From Peptococcaceae bacterium (GTDB lineage Bacteria; Bacillota; Peptococcia; Peptococcales; Peptococcaceae), in the NCBI GenBank assembly GCA_019420345.1, contig JAHZHI010000025.1, positions 1 to 15,990 of the forward strand: DNA of 15,990 nt. Direction: 5' to 3'. Shown in pieces: positions 1-6,238 of this stretch (its first letter is position 1; each line of letters starts with the position of its first letter). A program made the translations under genes and the position numbers. The notes beneath the pieces were generated by a model, which was given only the letters and a program-made list of their open reading frames with translations, ran no database searches and was not told the origin of the DNA.

Positions 1-9
1 AGTTTATTT

Positions 10-35
10 ACCACCAGCAGAGCTGGTGGTTTTTT
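10..35 (+). terminator. Intrinsic terminator of an upstream + strand gene
   Basis: An 8-bp stem (11-18 with 22-29) with loop AGA is followed by six T residues at 30-35. It would end a rightward transcript from outside the window, converging on the leftward tRNA cluster. Confidence 0.75.
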
Positions 36-56
36 CATGCCTATTCGGCGCCCAAT

Positions 57-90
57 AAAAAAAGCCTTTCGGATTTTCCGAAAGGCTTTT
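57..90 (-). terminator. Intrinsic terminator of the tRNA cluster
   Basis: A perfect 13-bp stem (61-73 with 77-89) has a 3-nt loop. On the minus strand it is followed by a run of T (57-63 read in reverse). It lies just downstream of the last leftward tRNA and would end the Tyr-fMet-Thr-Met transcript, and possibly read-through from rae1. Confidence 0.85.
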
Positions 91-92
91 GA

Positions 93-166
93 TGGCGATA
101 CAGGGACTTGAACCCCGGACACTACGGGTATGAACCGTATGCTCTAGCCAGCTGAGCTATATCGCC
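93..166 (-). tRNA. tRNA-Met (CAT), elongator type
   Basis: A complete cloverleaf reads on the minus strand: acceptor GGCGATA/TATCGCC, anticodon stem TACGG/CCGTA with loop TTCATAC, giving anticodon CAT, and discriminator A. Position 1:72 is a normal G-C pair and the anticodon stem lacks three consecutive G-C pairs, so this is not the initiator. A tRNA-Ile2 with modified C34 uses the same anticodon and cannot be excluded by inspection. CCA is not encoded. Confidence 0.92.
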
Positions 167-169
167 ATA

Positions 170-242
170 AGCTGATAACCAGATTTGAACTGGTGACCTC
201 CACCTTACCAAGGTGGCGCTCTACCGACTGAGCTATATCAGC
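170..242 (-). tRNA. tRNA-Thr (GGT)
   Basis: The acceptor GCTGATA/TATCAGC, anticodon stem CCACC/GGTGG and loop TTGGTAA give anticodon GGT. The discriminator is T and CCA is not encoded. It lies 3 nt from the Met tRNA and 4 nt from the initiator tRNA, so the cluster must be processed from one precursor. Two further Thr tRNAs (TGT and CGT) lie at 9430-9582. Confidence 0.94.
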
Positions 243-246
243 AAAA

Positions 247-319
247 TTGCGGGGACAGGACTTGAACCTGCGACCTTCGGGTTATGAGCCCGACGAGCTG
301 CCAACTGCTCCACCCCGCG
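247..319 (-). tRNA. tRNA-fMet (CAT), initiator
   Basis: The initiator hallmarks are visible. The 5' base is C1 opposite A72 (no pair), the anticodon stem has three consecutive G-C pairs (GGG/CCC), and the loop CTCATAA gives CAT. The 5' sequence CGCGGGGTGGAGCAG is typical of bacterial initiator tRNA. CCA is not encoded. Confidence 0.96.
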
Positions 320-329
320 GCATTAAAAA

Positions 330-412
330 TGGAGGGAACAGGATTCGAACCTGTGAAAGCACAGCTAACGGATTTACAGTCCGTCCCCTTTGGCCAACTT
401 GGGTATCCCTCC
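330..412 (-). tRNA. tRNA-Tyr (GTA)
   Basis: The minus strand gives acceptor GGAGGGA/TCCCTCC, anticodon loop CTGTAAA (GTA), an extended variable arm typical of a class II tRNA, and discriminator A. It is the promoter-proximal gene of the four-tRNA unit. Confidence 0.95.
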
Positions 413-456
413 AAAGGCTTGTCGGTTTCAAGCAACCTTGCCAGCCGACGAGATAT

Positions 457-485
457 ATAATACCATTGTGTTTTGATAATGTCAA
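457..485 (-). promoter_or_regulatory. sigma-A promoter of the tRNA-Tyr-fMet-Thr-Met unit
   Basis: A perfect TTGACA (480-485) and a TATTAT (457-462) on the minus strand are separated by 17 bp. Transcription would start about 40 nt upstream of tRNA-Tyr. The promoter sits 10 bp after the rae1 stop codon, and no terminator separates rae1 from it, so some read-through from the rlmB-rae1 operon is likely. Confidence 0.88.
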
Positions 486-495
486 CGCTTTTCTT

Positions 496-1038
496 TTATT
501 TTTTTTGATTTTTTTTCAAGTTCTTTTCATTGCCTTCATGAATCATCGCATAGAGCTGCCTGCGCACCTCTTCATCCAACTGCGCATCAAGCGGATTGGT
601 GCCTTCTGGCTGCTTTTCAATGCGGCGGCGATGAGCCTCCTTCTGGCTAAACACCATATTATGCAGCTCCATCGCAGAAATACGCAATCCGCCCTGCGCC
701 AATACTGTTTCCTGTTCAAGGCGGTCACTGGTGGCCACATAAATCTTTTGATGTTTTGGCAGCTGTGCCACCAATCTTTCAATGGCCATGTCCGCCGTGA
801 CGCCTTCTGCTGTAAAAAGGATTTCTATGTATGGGTTTTCTATAACGCTGCCACGATTGCCCTTGACTCGCCAGCCATCAAAAACAAGCACTGTATGGTA
901 TCCGCTTGCGACGGCATATTCACTGAGATAATCGATCACCTTTTTGCGTGCTTCTTCTAAAGATTCATCGCGCAGGCTGATCAGCTCCGGCCAGGCACCA
1001 ATGATGTTATAGCCATCGACAAACAGATACGTTCTCAT
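496..1038 (-). CDS. rae1: NYN/PIN-like ribosome-associated endoribonuclease Rae1 (YacP family)
   Basis: This 180-residue protein matches the YacP/NYN family, known in Bacillus as Rae1, an endonuclease that cleaves mRNA in the ribosomal A site. The fold's acidic residues are visible: D8 in VDGYNI, D54 in VFDG, D83 in TADMAIER and D105 in ATSDRLEQ. The start is ATG at 1038, with GGGAGGG about 6 nt upstream and only 2 nt after the rlmB stop, so the two genes are co-translated or at least co-transcribed. The C-terminus is very basic and lysine-rich (KKNQKK), encoded by two runs of eight A. sigH, which usually follows this gene in Bacillota, is missing and replaced by tRNAs. Family assignment is firm; the exact substrate is inferred from Bacillus. 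Confidence 0.92.
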   Translation of the reverse strand: MRTYLFVDGYNIIGAWPELISLRDESLEEARKKVIDYLSEYAVASGYHTVLVFDGWRVKGNRGSVIENPYIEILFTAEGVTADMAIERLVAQLPKHQKIYVATSDRLEQETVLAQGGLRISAMELHNMVFSQKEAHRRRIEKQPEGTNPLDAQLDEEVRRQLYAMIHEGNEKNLKKNQKK

Positions 1039-1040
1039 GC

Positions 1041-1769
1041 TTAGCCCTCCCGGCGACGCTCAACTTCTGAAAGCACAATGCCAGTGGCAACAGAAGCATT
1101 CAGCGAGTTGATGCGCCCCTTCATTGGAATGGCAACCGTAAAATCACACTGCTGAGCAACAAGCGGACGCATGCCATGCCCTTCATTGCCGATCACAATT
1201 GCCAGCGCACCAGAAAGCGGAGCCTGATAAATATTTTGCCCATCCATAGCTGTTCCACAAACCCACAGTCCTTCTTTCTTGAGAGCCTTCAGGGTTTGCG
1301 CAATATTTGCCACACGCGCCACTGGCACATATTGCAGCGCGCCAGCCGCAGCTTTTGCAACAGTGCCTGTCAAACTAACAGAGCGCCGCTTTGGAATAAT
1401 GACACCGTGCACACCAAAAGCATCTGCATTACGCAGAATAGCACCAAGATTATGTGGATCTTCGATCTCATCCAACACCAACACCAATGGCGGCTCTCCT
1501 TTTTCGCGTGCCCGAGCGAGAATGTCTTCCCACTCCACATACTGCATTTCTGCAACAGATGCATACACGCCCTGATGATTCTTTCCTGGGAACAAGCTGT
1601 CCAGTTTGCGACGTTCCACCTGCTGTACCGGCACCTGCGCCGCACGTGCCAGTTTATAAATCTCATCAATGGCTTTGTGCTGTGCACCTTTAGCAATATA
1701 AACACGATTGATTTCTGTGCCGCTTTTTAACGCTTCAATAACAGGATTACGCCCGTAAATCTCACTCAT
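1041..1769 (-). CDS. rlmB: 23S rRNA 2'-O-ribose methyltransferase (RlmB/TrmH, SpoU family)
   Basis: This SPOUT-fold SAM-dependent methyltransferase has 242 residues, the usual family length. It has an N-terminal substrate-binding domain (IYGRNPVIEAL, residues 4-14) and the three SpoU motifs: motif 1 around 104-120 with ILRNADAFG, motif 2 IVIGNEGHGM (191-200), and motif 3 with NSLNASVATG (221-230). RlmB in E. coli methylates G2251 of 23S rRNA; the same site is inferred here. I chose ATG 1769 rather than the longer open frame to 1814, because GGAGG lies 8 nt before it and its ATGA overlaps the stop of the DHFR gene, showing translational coupling. Confidence 0.94.
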   Translation of the reverse strand: MSEIYGRNPVIEALKSGTEINRVYIAKGAQHKAIDEIYKLARAAQVPVQQVERRKLDSLFPGKNHQGVYASVAEMQYVEWEDILARAREKGEPPLVLVLDEIEDPHNLGAILRNADAFGVHGVIIPKRRSVSLTGTVAKAAAGALQYVPVARVANIAQTLKALKKEGLWVCGTAMDGQNIYQAPLSGALAIVIGNEGHGMRPLVAQQCDFTVAIPMKGRINSLNASVATGIVLSEVERRREG

Positions 1770-2287
1770 ATGAATTCCTCCAATGATCGTGGGGATTGAT
1801 TGCGATAATAACAAAACTGCAGTGTATAGCCATGTTCTTCATCCTCTGCCAGCGTCTCTTGCAACTGCCAGCGTGCCTCTGCATCCAGATCTGGAAAAAA
1901 GGCCTGTACCCCGTCATAAGCATGACCAATATGGGTCACATAGCCGCCACTGCAATAATCTTTAAGCGTTGCGTACAGTGTCGCTCCGCCAACCAAAAAA
2001 ACATCTTCTCGATCCATTGTTTTCAATAGCTGCGCCAATTCAGCCAAGGAATGGACCAATACCACCCCATCAGCAGCCTTGTAATCCAACTGTGACGTCA
2101 CAACGATGTTAACCCGATTTGGCAGCGGCCGGCCGCCAGGAAAAGATTCCAAGGTCTTACGTCCCATGACGATGACATGGCCGCTGGTTTTCTTTTTAAA
2201 AAAAGCCAGATCTTTTGGCAAGTGATCGAGCATACCGCCATCTTTGCCAATCCCCCAATTTTCATCCACTGCAACGATAAATTCCAT
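1766..2287 (-). CDS. folA: Dihydrofolate reductase
   Basis: The enzyme reduces dihydrofolate to tetrahydrofolate with NADPH in the cytosol. The 173-residue length is normal for the family. Visible landmarks are FIVAVDENWGIGKDG at the N-terminus, LPKDLAFFKK with the catalytic acid D26, VIVMGRKTLESFP (NADPH site, 38-50), and VFLVGGATLY in the C-terminal half. The Trp normally two residues after L/M in the LPWHLP motif is replaced: residues 19-24 read MLDHLP, giving Asp at that place. The start is ATG 2287, which matches the family N-terminus; an in-frame TTG at 2299 is the alternative, and neither has a strong ribosome binding site. Its stop overlaps the rlmB start. Together with thyA next door it completes the dTMP/folate cycle. 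Confidence 0.92.
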   Translation of the reverse strand: MEFIVAVDENWGIGKDGGMLDHLPKDLAFFKKKTSGHVIVMGRKTLESFPGGRPLPNRVNIVVTSQLDYKAADGVVLVHSLAELAQLLKTMDREDVFLVGGATLYATLKDYCSGGYVTHIGHAYDGVQAFFPDLDAEARWQLQETLAEDEEHGYTLQFCYYRNQSPRSLEEFI

Positions 2288-2375
2288 CGTTTCATCCAAC
2301 TTTCTATCTTTTGATCATGCCTGTTGGCATTCATTGTCCAAACATCATACTCTACCGAACGTAGGGTCTTAAGAA

Positions 2376-2404
2376 AATATACCACATTTTCTCCTATTGC
2401 TCAA
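2376..2404 (-). promoter_or_regulatory. Putative sigma-A promoter of folA-rlmB-rae1
   Basis: TTGAGC (2399-2404) and TATATT (2376-2381) on the minus strand are separated by exactly 17 bp, with TG two bases before the -10. The leader to the folA start is about 80 nt. The position directly after the thyA terminator supports a separate transcription unit. Confidence 0.7.
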
Positions 2405-2453
2405 CCGAGTATCCATCAACAATACCCATGACAGACGTCCAGCGCCACAAAAC

Positions 2454-2475
2454 AAAAAAGGCTGTTTTTCAAGCC
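2454..2475 (-). terminator. Weak second terminator downstream of thyA
   Basis: A short stem GGCT/AGCC, extended by a bulged G-C pair around an A-rich loop, is followed on the minus strand by six T residues (2454-2459). It would back up the stronger terminator at 2495-2524. Confidence 0.4.
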
Positions 2476-2494
2476 GTATTATTTACAAACGCAT

Positions 2495-2524
2495 AAAAAA
2501 GCAGCGCACATCAACTGTGCGCTG
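2495..2524 (-). terminator. Intrinsic terminator of the ispD-ispF-mrnC-thyA unit
   Basis: A perfect 9-bp stem (2502-2510 with 2516-2524) has a 5-nt loop and is followed on the minus strand by six T residues (2495-2500). It begins 6 nt after the thyA stop codon. Confidence 0.88.
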
Positions 2525-2530
2525 TAAAGA

Positions 2531-3361
2531 TCATTCTGCTACTGGAATACGCCCTTCCAATGGCCAATATTCATAGTGATCAAGCTGAACATCGTCTACT
2601 GTAAAATCATAGAAGTCCGTAATGTTTGGGTTGAGTGCAAACGTTGGTGCGTCATACCCTTTATGAGCAATCACCTCTTCCACAATCGGCAAGTGACGGT
2701 CATAAATGTGCGCATCTGCAATCACATGCACCAATTCGCCAGCTTCTAATCCGCTGACTTGTGCGATCATGTGCACCAAAACGGCATACTGTGCAACGTT
2801 CCAGTTATTGGCGGTCAGCATATCTTGGCTGCGTTGATTGAGAATGGCATTTAAGCGCTTGCCGCTGACATTAAACGTCATGCTGTATGCGCATGGATAC
2901 AGATTCATCGCATGTAAATCATGATGATTATAAATGTTGGTCATAATGCGTCGGCTGTTTGGCTGATGCTTAAGGTCATATAGCACACGATCTACCTGAT
3001 CGAACCAACCTTCTTTATATTCATGTTTAATGCCCAGCTGATAGCCGTAAGCTTTGCCTATGGTGCCATCATCACCAGCCCACTGATCCCAAATATGACT
3101 ATGCAGATCTTCAATACGATTGGATTTTTTTTGCCAGATCCATAGCAATTCATCCACTGCATTGCGCAAATTGGTCTTGCGCAGTGTTAAAATTGGAAAC
3201 TCTTCACTGAGATCGTAACGATTTACAATGCCGAAGCATTTAATGGTGTGCGCAGGTGTGCCGTCGCTCCAACGCGGACGCACCTCGTAATCGGTGTCCC
3301 AAACACCATTGTCTAAAATCTGACGAATATTTTGCTTAAAAATCTCATCGGCTCTACTCAC
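2531..3361 (-). CDS. thyA: Thymidylate synthase ThyA
   Basis: The enzyme methylates dUMP to dTMP using methylene-tetrahydrofolate and releases dihydrofolate. Its 276 residues contain the nucleophile C157 in LYPCAYS, the arginine pair R137-R138 (NSRRIM), the phosphate-binding QRSQD (176-180), N188 in WNVAQY, and H218/Y220 in DAHIYDRH. The HIWDQW (89-94) and DGTIGKAYG stretches resemble the longer-known B. subtilis/phage-type ThyA rather than the E. coli form. The start is GTG 3361, with AGAAGGAG about 7 nt upstream; it overlaps the mrnC stop by 8 nt, so translation is coupled. ThyA here occupies the position where many clostridia carry the flavin-dependent ThyX, and a DHFR gene lies immediately downstream in its own unit. 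Confidence 0.95.
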   Translation of the reverse strand: MSRADEIFKQNIRQILDNGVWDTDYEVRPRWSDGTPAHTIKCFGIVNRYDLSEEFPILTLRKTNLRNAVDELLWIWQKKSNRIEDLHSHIWDQWAGDDGTIGKAYGYQLGIKHEYKEGWFDQVDRVLYDLKHQPNSRRIMTNIYNHHDLHAMNLYPCAYSMTFNVSGKRLNAILNQRSQDMLTANNWNVAQYAVLVHMIAQVSGLEAGELVHVIADAHIYDRHLPIVEEVIAHKGYDAPTFALNPNITDFYDFTVDDVQLDHYEYWPLEGRIPVAE

Positions 3362-3773
3362 AATTTTCTCCTTCTGTCATGTTCCATAAAGTATCAAACG
3401 CCCACTTCAGCCTTTCTTCGTTGTCCATCAGGTACCAATAGCCTACAAGGGCTTCGACAGCCGTTGCACGACGATAATCCTGGGTATTTGCATGTTTTGG
3501 CACAATGCCTTTGGCGTTGCGGCCACGATGCAAAACACCTTGCTCTACATCATTCAACGCCGGCTCCAGCAAATCATACAACGCAGACTGTGTGCGGTTG
3601 TTGACCAGCTGCACACAGCGTTTATTGAGGACATGCGCATTGACGCTTCGACGCAGCATCATCGTCCGCACATAGATTTCATACACTGCGTCGCCAACAA
3701 AAGCCAAGGTCAAAGCCGGCATCTGTTCTGGATGATTCGTGCTTTTTTCATAGAGGTCCAAAGCTTTATGCAT
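3354..3773 (-). CDS. mrnC: Mini-ribonuclease III (MrnC)
   Basis: This dsRNA endonuclease without a dsRNA-binding domain matures 23S rRNA ends in Bacillota. The 139 residues have the RNase III catalytic-domain signature: LAFVGDAVYE with D28, RGRNAKG (83-89), and YRRATAVEALVGYWYL with E107. The start ATG 3773 was preferred to an open frame reaching 3800, because GGAGG lies 6 nt upstream and the family begins at this point. It overlaps the ispF stop by 8 nt and the thyA start by 8 nt, so it sits in a tight translationally coupled chain. In B. subtilis cysS precedes mrnC; here it directly follows ispF. Confidence 0.94.
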   Translation of the reverse strand: MHKALDLYEKSTNHPEQMPALTLAFVGDAVYEIYVRTMMLRRSVNAHVLNKRCVQLVNNRTQSALYDLLEPALNDVEQGVLHRGRNAKGIVPKHANTQDYRRATAVEALVGYWYLMDNEERLKWAFDTLWNMTEGENCE

Positions 3774-4245
3774 GGGCTTCCTCCAACAGGCAGACAGCAT
3801 ACGCGCTCATCCCAGAACCATCGCCAACGAAACCCAAATGCTCCGTGGTTGTTGCCTTGACATTGATAGCGTCGACAGGCACTTCCAATGCTGCCGCAAT
3901 ATTTTCCCGCATGGCAGCAATATGAGGTGCCATTTTTGGGGCTTGGGCACAAATCAATGCATCCACATTGTGTACACGATACCCTTTTTGAACGATCTTT
4001 TCCCGGCATGCCGATAGAAGCACCATACTATCGGCACCTTTATATGCTGGATCCGTATCCGGGAAATGCTGACCAATATCACCCATTGCTGCCGCACCCA
4101 GCATGGCATCCATGATGGCATGCAGCAGTACGTCAGCATCAGAGTGCCCCAACAAACCTTTTTCATAAGGGATCTCCACGCCGCCAAGGATCAACTTTCG
4201 TTCTTCCACCAATCGGTGCACATCATAGCCCATTCCAACTCTCAT
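3766..4245 (-). CDS. ispF: 2-C-methyl-D-erythritol 2,4-cyclodiphosphate synthase
   Basis: This enzyme performs the cyclization step of the MEP isoprenoid pathway in the cytosol. The 159 residues carry the metal ligands D8 and H10 (GYDVHR) and H42, the GHSDADVLLHAI stretch (33-44), and the C-terminal motif KATTTEHLGFVGDGSG. The start ATG 4245 overlaps the ispD stop as ATGA; a longer frame to 4287 lies inside ispD and was rejected. A GGAGG lies about 11 nt upstream. It is paired with ispD, consistent with consecutive enzymes of the same pathway. Confidence 0.96.
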   Translation of the reverse strand: MRVGMGYDVHRLVEERKLILGGVEIPYEKGLLGHSDADVLLHAIMDAMLGAAAMGDIGQHFPDTDPAYKGADSMVLLSACREKIVQKGYRVHNVDALICAQAPKMAPHIAAMRENIAAALEVPVDAINVKATTTEHLGFVGDGSGMSAYAVCLLEEAHA

Positions 4246-4934
4246 TGTTTCTGCGCCTCCCATACATGTTTCATTTCTATCGCCCATAACATATCATCTG
4301 GTACGGTCAATTTTCGGCTCATAGCATCGCCTTCCACCATGCGCACCCGTTTGCCGCCATATTCGTAGAGGGCCGCATCATCTGTGAAAATTTGGCCGCT
4401 GTCCGCCACCGCCAAATGCAGCGCGCAAATCTCCTGTGCCATAAAACACTGCGGCGTCTGCGCAGCTCGAAGCTGAGCCCGTGGCGGTGTCTCAACAATA
4501 AATCCAGCTTTATCAATGCGTTTAATCGTATCCGTCACAGCAAGCCCCGGAACCACGCCAATGCCTGGTGCGGTTGCCGCAAGAATGCGCTCAAGCATGT
4601 CTTTGGGAACAAATGGACGAGCACCATCATGAATGAGCACCTTTTCCCAAGTCGCTGGCATGGCCATCAAAGCATGCCGCACCGAATCTTGCCGTTCTTT
4701 GCCGCCTTCAACCACTTGTACACGTGCTTCCTCCACACCACTTTCAGAGACGGCCTTCCACGCTTTAGCTTCTTCCCCTTTTGCCGCTACGACAATGAGC
4801 GCCTCTGCCACTGCCGCCATGCTCTCAACGGCGCAGCTCAACACACTGCGTCCTTCAACGGTGAGATACTGTTTATTCATGCCAGCCTGCATACGCTTGC
4901 CTTGCCCGCCAGCCAAAACCACTGCACCGATCAT
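4242..4934 (-). CDS. ispD: 2-C-methyl-D-erythritol 4-phosphate cytidylyltransferase
   Basis: The enzyme transfers CMP from CTP to methylerythritol phosphate in the MEP pathway. Its 230 residues show the nucleotide-binding VVLAGGQGKRM (5-15), K21 in KQYL, GGKERQDSV, HDGARPF, TDTIKR, TPQCF and TDDA, all diagnostic for IspD. I chose ATG 4934, which gives the family N-terminus and length. In-frame ATGs at 4955 and 4970 exist, but the one at 4970 lies inside the promoter -10 box and the one at 4955 would leave almost no leader. The ribosome binding site of 4934 is unusual, with AAGGTG abutting the ATG and GGGGG about 8 nt upstream. Confidence 0.95.
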   Translation of the reverse strand: MIGAVVLAGGQGKRMQAGMNKQYLTVEGRSVLSCAVESMAAVAEALIVVAAKGEEAKAWKAVSESGVEEARVQVVEGGKERQDSVRHALMAMPATWEKVLIHDGARPFVPKDMLERILAATAPGIGVVPGLAVTDTIKRIDKAGFIVETPPRAQLRAAQTPQCFMAQEICALHLAVADSGQIFTDDAALYEYGGKRVRMVEGDAMSRKLTVPDDMLWAIEMKHVWEAQKQ

Positions 4935-4968
4935 CACCTTTGCCCCCTTGTCCATTTCATTGCTCCCC

Positions 4969-4977
4969 ATTATAGCA
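4969..4977 (-). promoter_or_regulatory. Extended -10 promoter of ispD-ispF-mrnC-thyA
   Basis: On the minus strand the sequence reads TGCTATAAT, an extended -10 element with a perfect TATAAT (4969-4974). No good -35 is present, as is common for extended -10 promoters. It lies between the yacL terminator and ispD. Confidence 0.65.
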
Positions 4978-5005
4978 TATTTTCTATCAAACTACAGAAG
5001 GAATT

Positions 5006-5034
5006 AAAAAGGCGAGGCAATCTCAATGCCTCGC
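5006..5034 (-). terminator. Intrinsic terminator of radA-disA-yacL
   Basis: A perfect 8-bp GC-rich stem (5012-5019 with 5027-5034) has a 7-nt loop and is followed on the minus strand by five T residues (5006-5010). It lies 10 nt after the yacL stop. Confidence 0.85.
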
Positions 5035-5044
5035 TCATAGTTTC

Positions 5045-6202
5045 TTAATTTTGTTCCAAACGCACGAAAATCATACGGCCAGCATTGGTCTGAATGACAG
5101 ACGTAACAACCGTATCCACCGTCTTTCCAATAACATTTTTCCCATTTTCAACGACAACCATGGTGCCATCGTCCAGATAACCAACGCCTTGATCGTTTTC
5201 TTTCCCGCGGGCAACCACTTCTACGCGCATGTTTTCACCCGGCAGCACCACCGTTTTAATAGCCCCCGCCAACTCATTAACGTTGAGGGTTTTTACTTTC
5301 TGAAACGATGCCACCTTATTTAAGTTGAAGTCATTGGTGACCACATACCCATTGCTATCCTTGGCCAGCTGCACCAACTTTGCGTCAACTTCTGGAATCT
5401 CTTCATAGTCAATGTTCATATTGATGACTTCCACATCGGTTTTGCGCAAATCATTCAAAATATCCAGTCCACGCCGTCCGCGCACACGTTTTAAAGAATC
5501 GCTGCTGTCTGCAATATGACGCAGCTCATCCAAAACAAAGTTTGTAATGATCAGCGGACCTTCCAAAAAACCTGCTTTGCAGATTTCTACAATACGCCCA
5601 TCAATAATCACACTGGTGTCCAACACCTTGGGATGAACGGTGGTCTTAAAAGACAAGGTGGACAACGCTTCTTCTGAGCTTTTGGGTTCTTTGCAATCCT
5701 TAGCTTCACGTCGGCTGCGTTTTGGCGAGCGTCGCAGCGCTCCCAAAAAGCCATCAACCGTTTCACGCCAGCGATAACCAACAGAAATGCCCAAATAGCC
5801 AAAAATGACGCTTAACACCACTGGCATATAGCTGCCAACGATTGGCAATGCTTTTACAGTACTCGATAACAATGCTGCAATTAAAAGGCCAACAATCAAG
5901 CCAACGGTGCTGGAAATCAACGCAGGAAATGGCATTTGTTTGAGTCGCTGTTCCATCAATGTTGTGCCTCGCACAATCAATGCCGCCAATGGTTTCCCAA
6001 TAATAAATCCTATAAGTCCACACAATACCATCAAGACGCCACATACGATAGGATAGCCATAAGAAGTATTTTGAAGAAAGTTTACCGACATGGAACGCAG
6101 AAGATGATAAAGCGGAAAGCTTACAATATAGCCAATGACCAATCCCACGCATAACATCACCAATCGCACGATATTCACAATAATCTTTTCTGAAGTTCTC
6201 AT
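5045..6202 (-). CDS. yacL: Membrane-anchored PIN-TRAM domain protein (YacL family)
   Basis: This 385-residue protein has four predicted membrane helices (about 9-28, 50-69, 95-112, 123-141), a basic linker (157-175), a PIN nuclease-like domain (about 192-315) and a C-terminal TRAM RNA-binding domain (about 322-384). The PIN acidic residues are present: D195 in LDTSVIIDGR, E226 in VLDELRH, D273 and D291 in VTNDFNLNK. The active domain faces the cytosol. The family is conserved next to disA in Bacillota; its in vivo substrate is not established to my knowledge. The start ATG 6202 has a strong AAGGAGGTG 6 nt upstream; an in-frame GTG at 6211 lies inside that site and was rejected. The gap to disA is 36 nt and a terminator follows. 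Confidence 0.93.
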   Translation of the reverse strand: MRTSEKIIVNIVRLVMLCVGLVIGYIVSFPLYHLLRSMSVNFLQNTSYGYPIVCGVLMVLCGLIGFIIGKPLAALIVRGTTLMEQRLKQMPFPALISSTVGLIVGLLIAALLSSTVKALPIVGSYMPVVLSVIFGYLGISVGYRWRETVDGFLGALRRSPKRSRREAKDCKEPKSSEEALSTLSFKTTVHPKVLDTSVIIDGRIVEICKAGFLEGPLIITNFVLDELRHIADSSDSLKRVRGRRGLDILNDLRKTDVEVINMNIDYEEIPEVDAKLVQLAKDSNGYVVTNDFNLNKVASFQKVKTLNVNELAGAIKTVVLPGENMRVEVVARGKENDQGVGYLDDGTMVVVENGKNVIGKTVDTVVTSVIQTNAGRMIFVRLEQN

Positions 6203-6238
6203 AATTTTCACCTCCTTTCAAATCAATGTAAAGCACAA

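Noticed and set aside
247..960. Long + strand open frame over the tRNA cluster and rae1
   Set aside because: It lies antisense to three tRNAs and the well-supported rae1 gene, has no ribosome binding site, and its translation resembles no protein.
1176..1730. 184-codon + strand open frame opposite rlmB
   Set aside because: It is an antisense shadow of rlmB, which has all SpoU motifs; composition is not protein-like.
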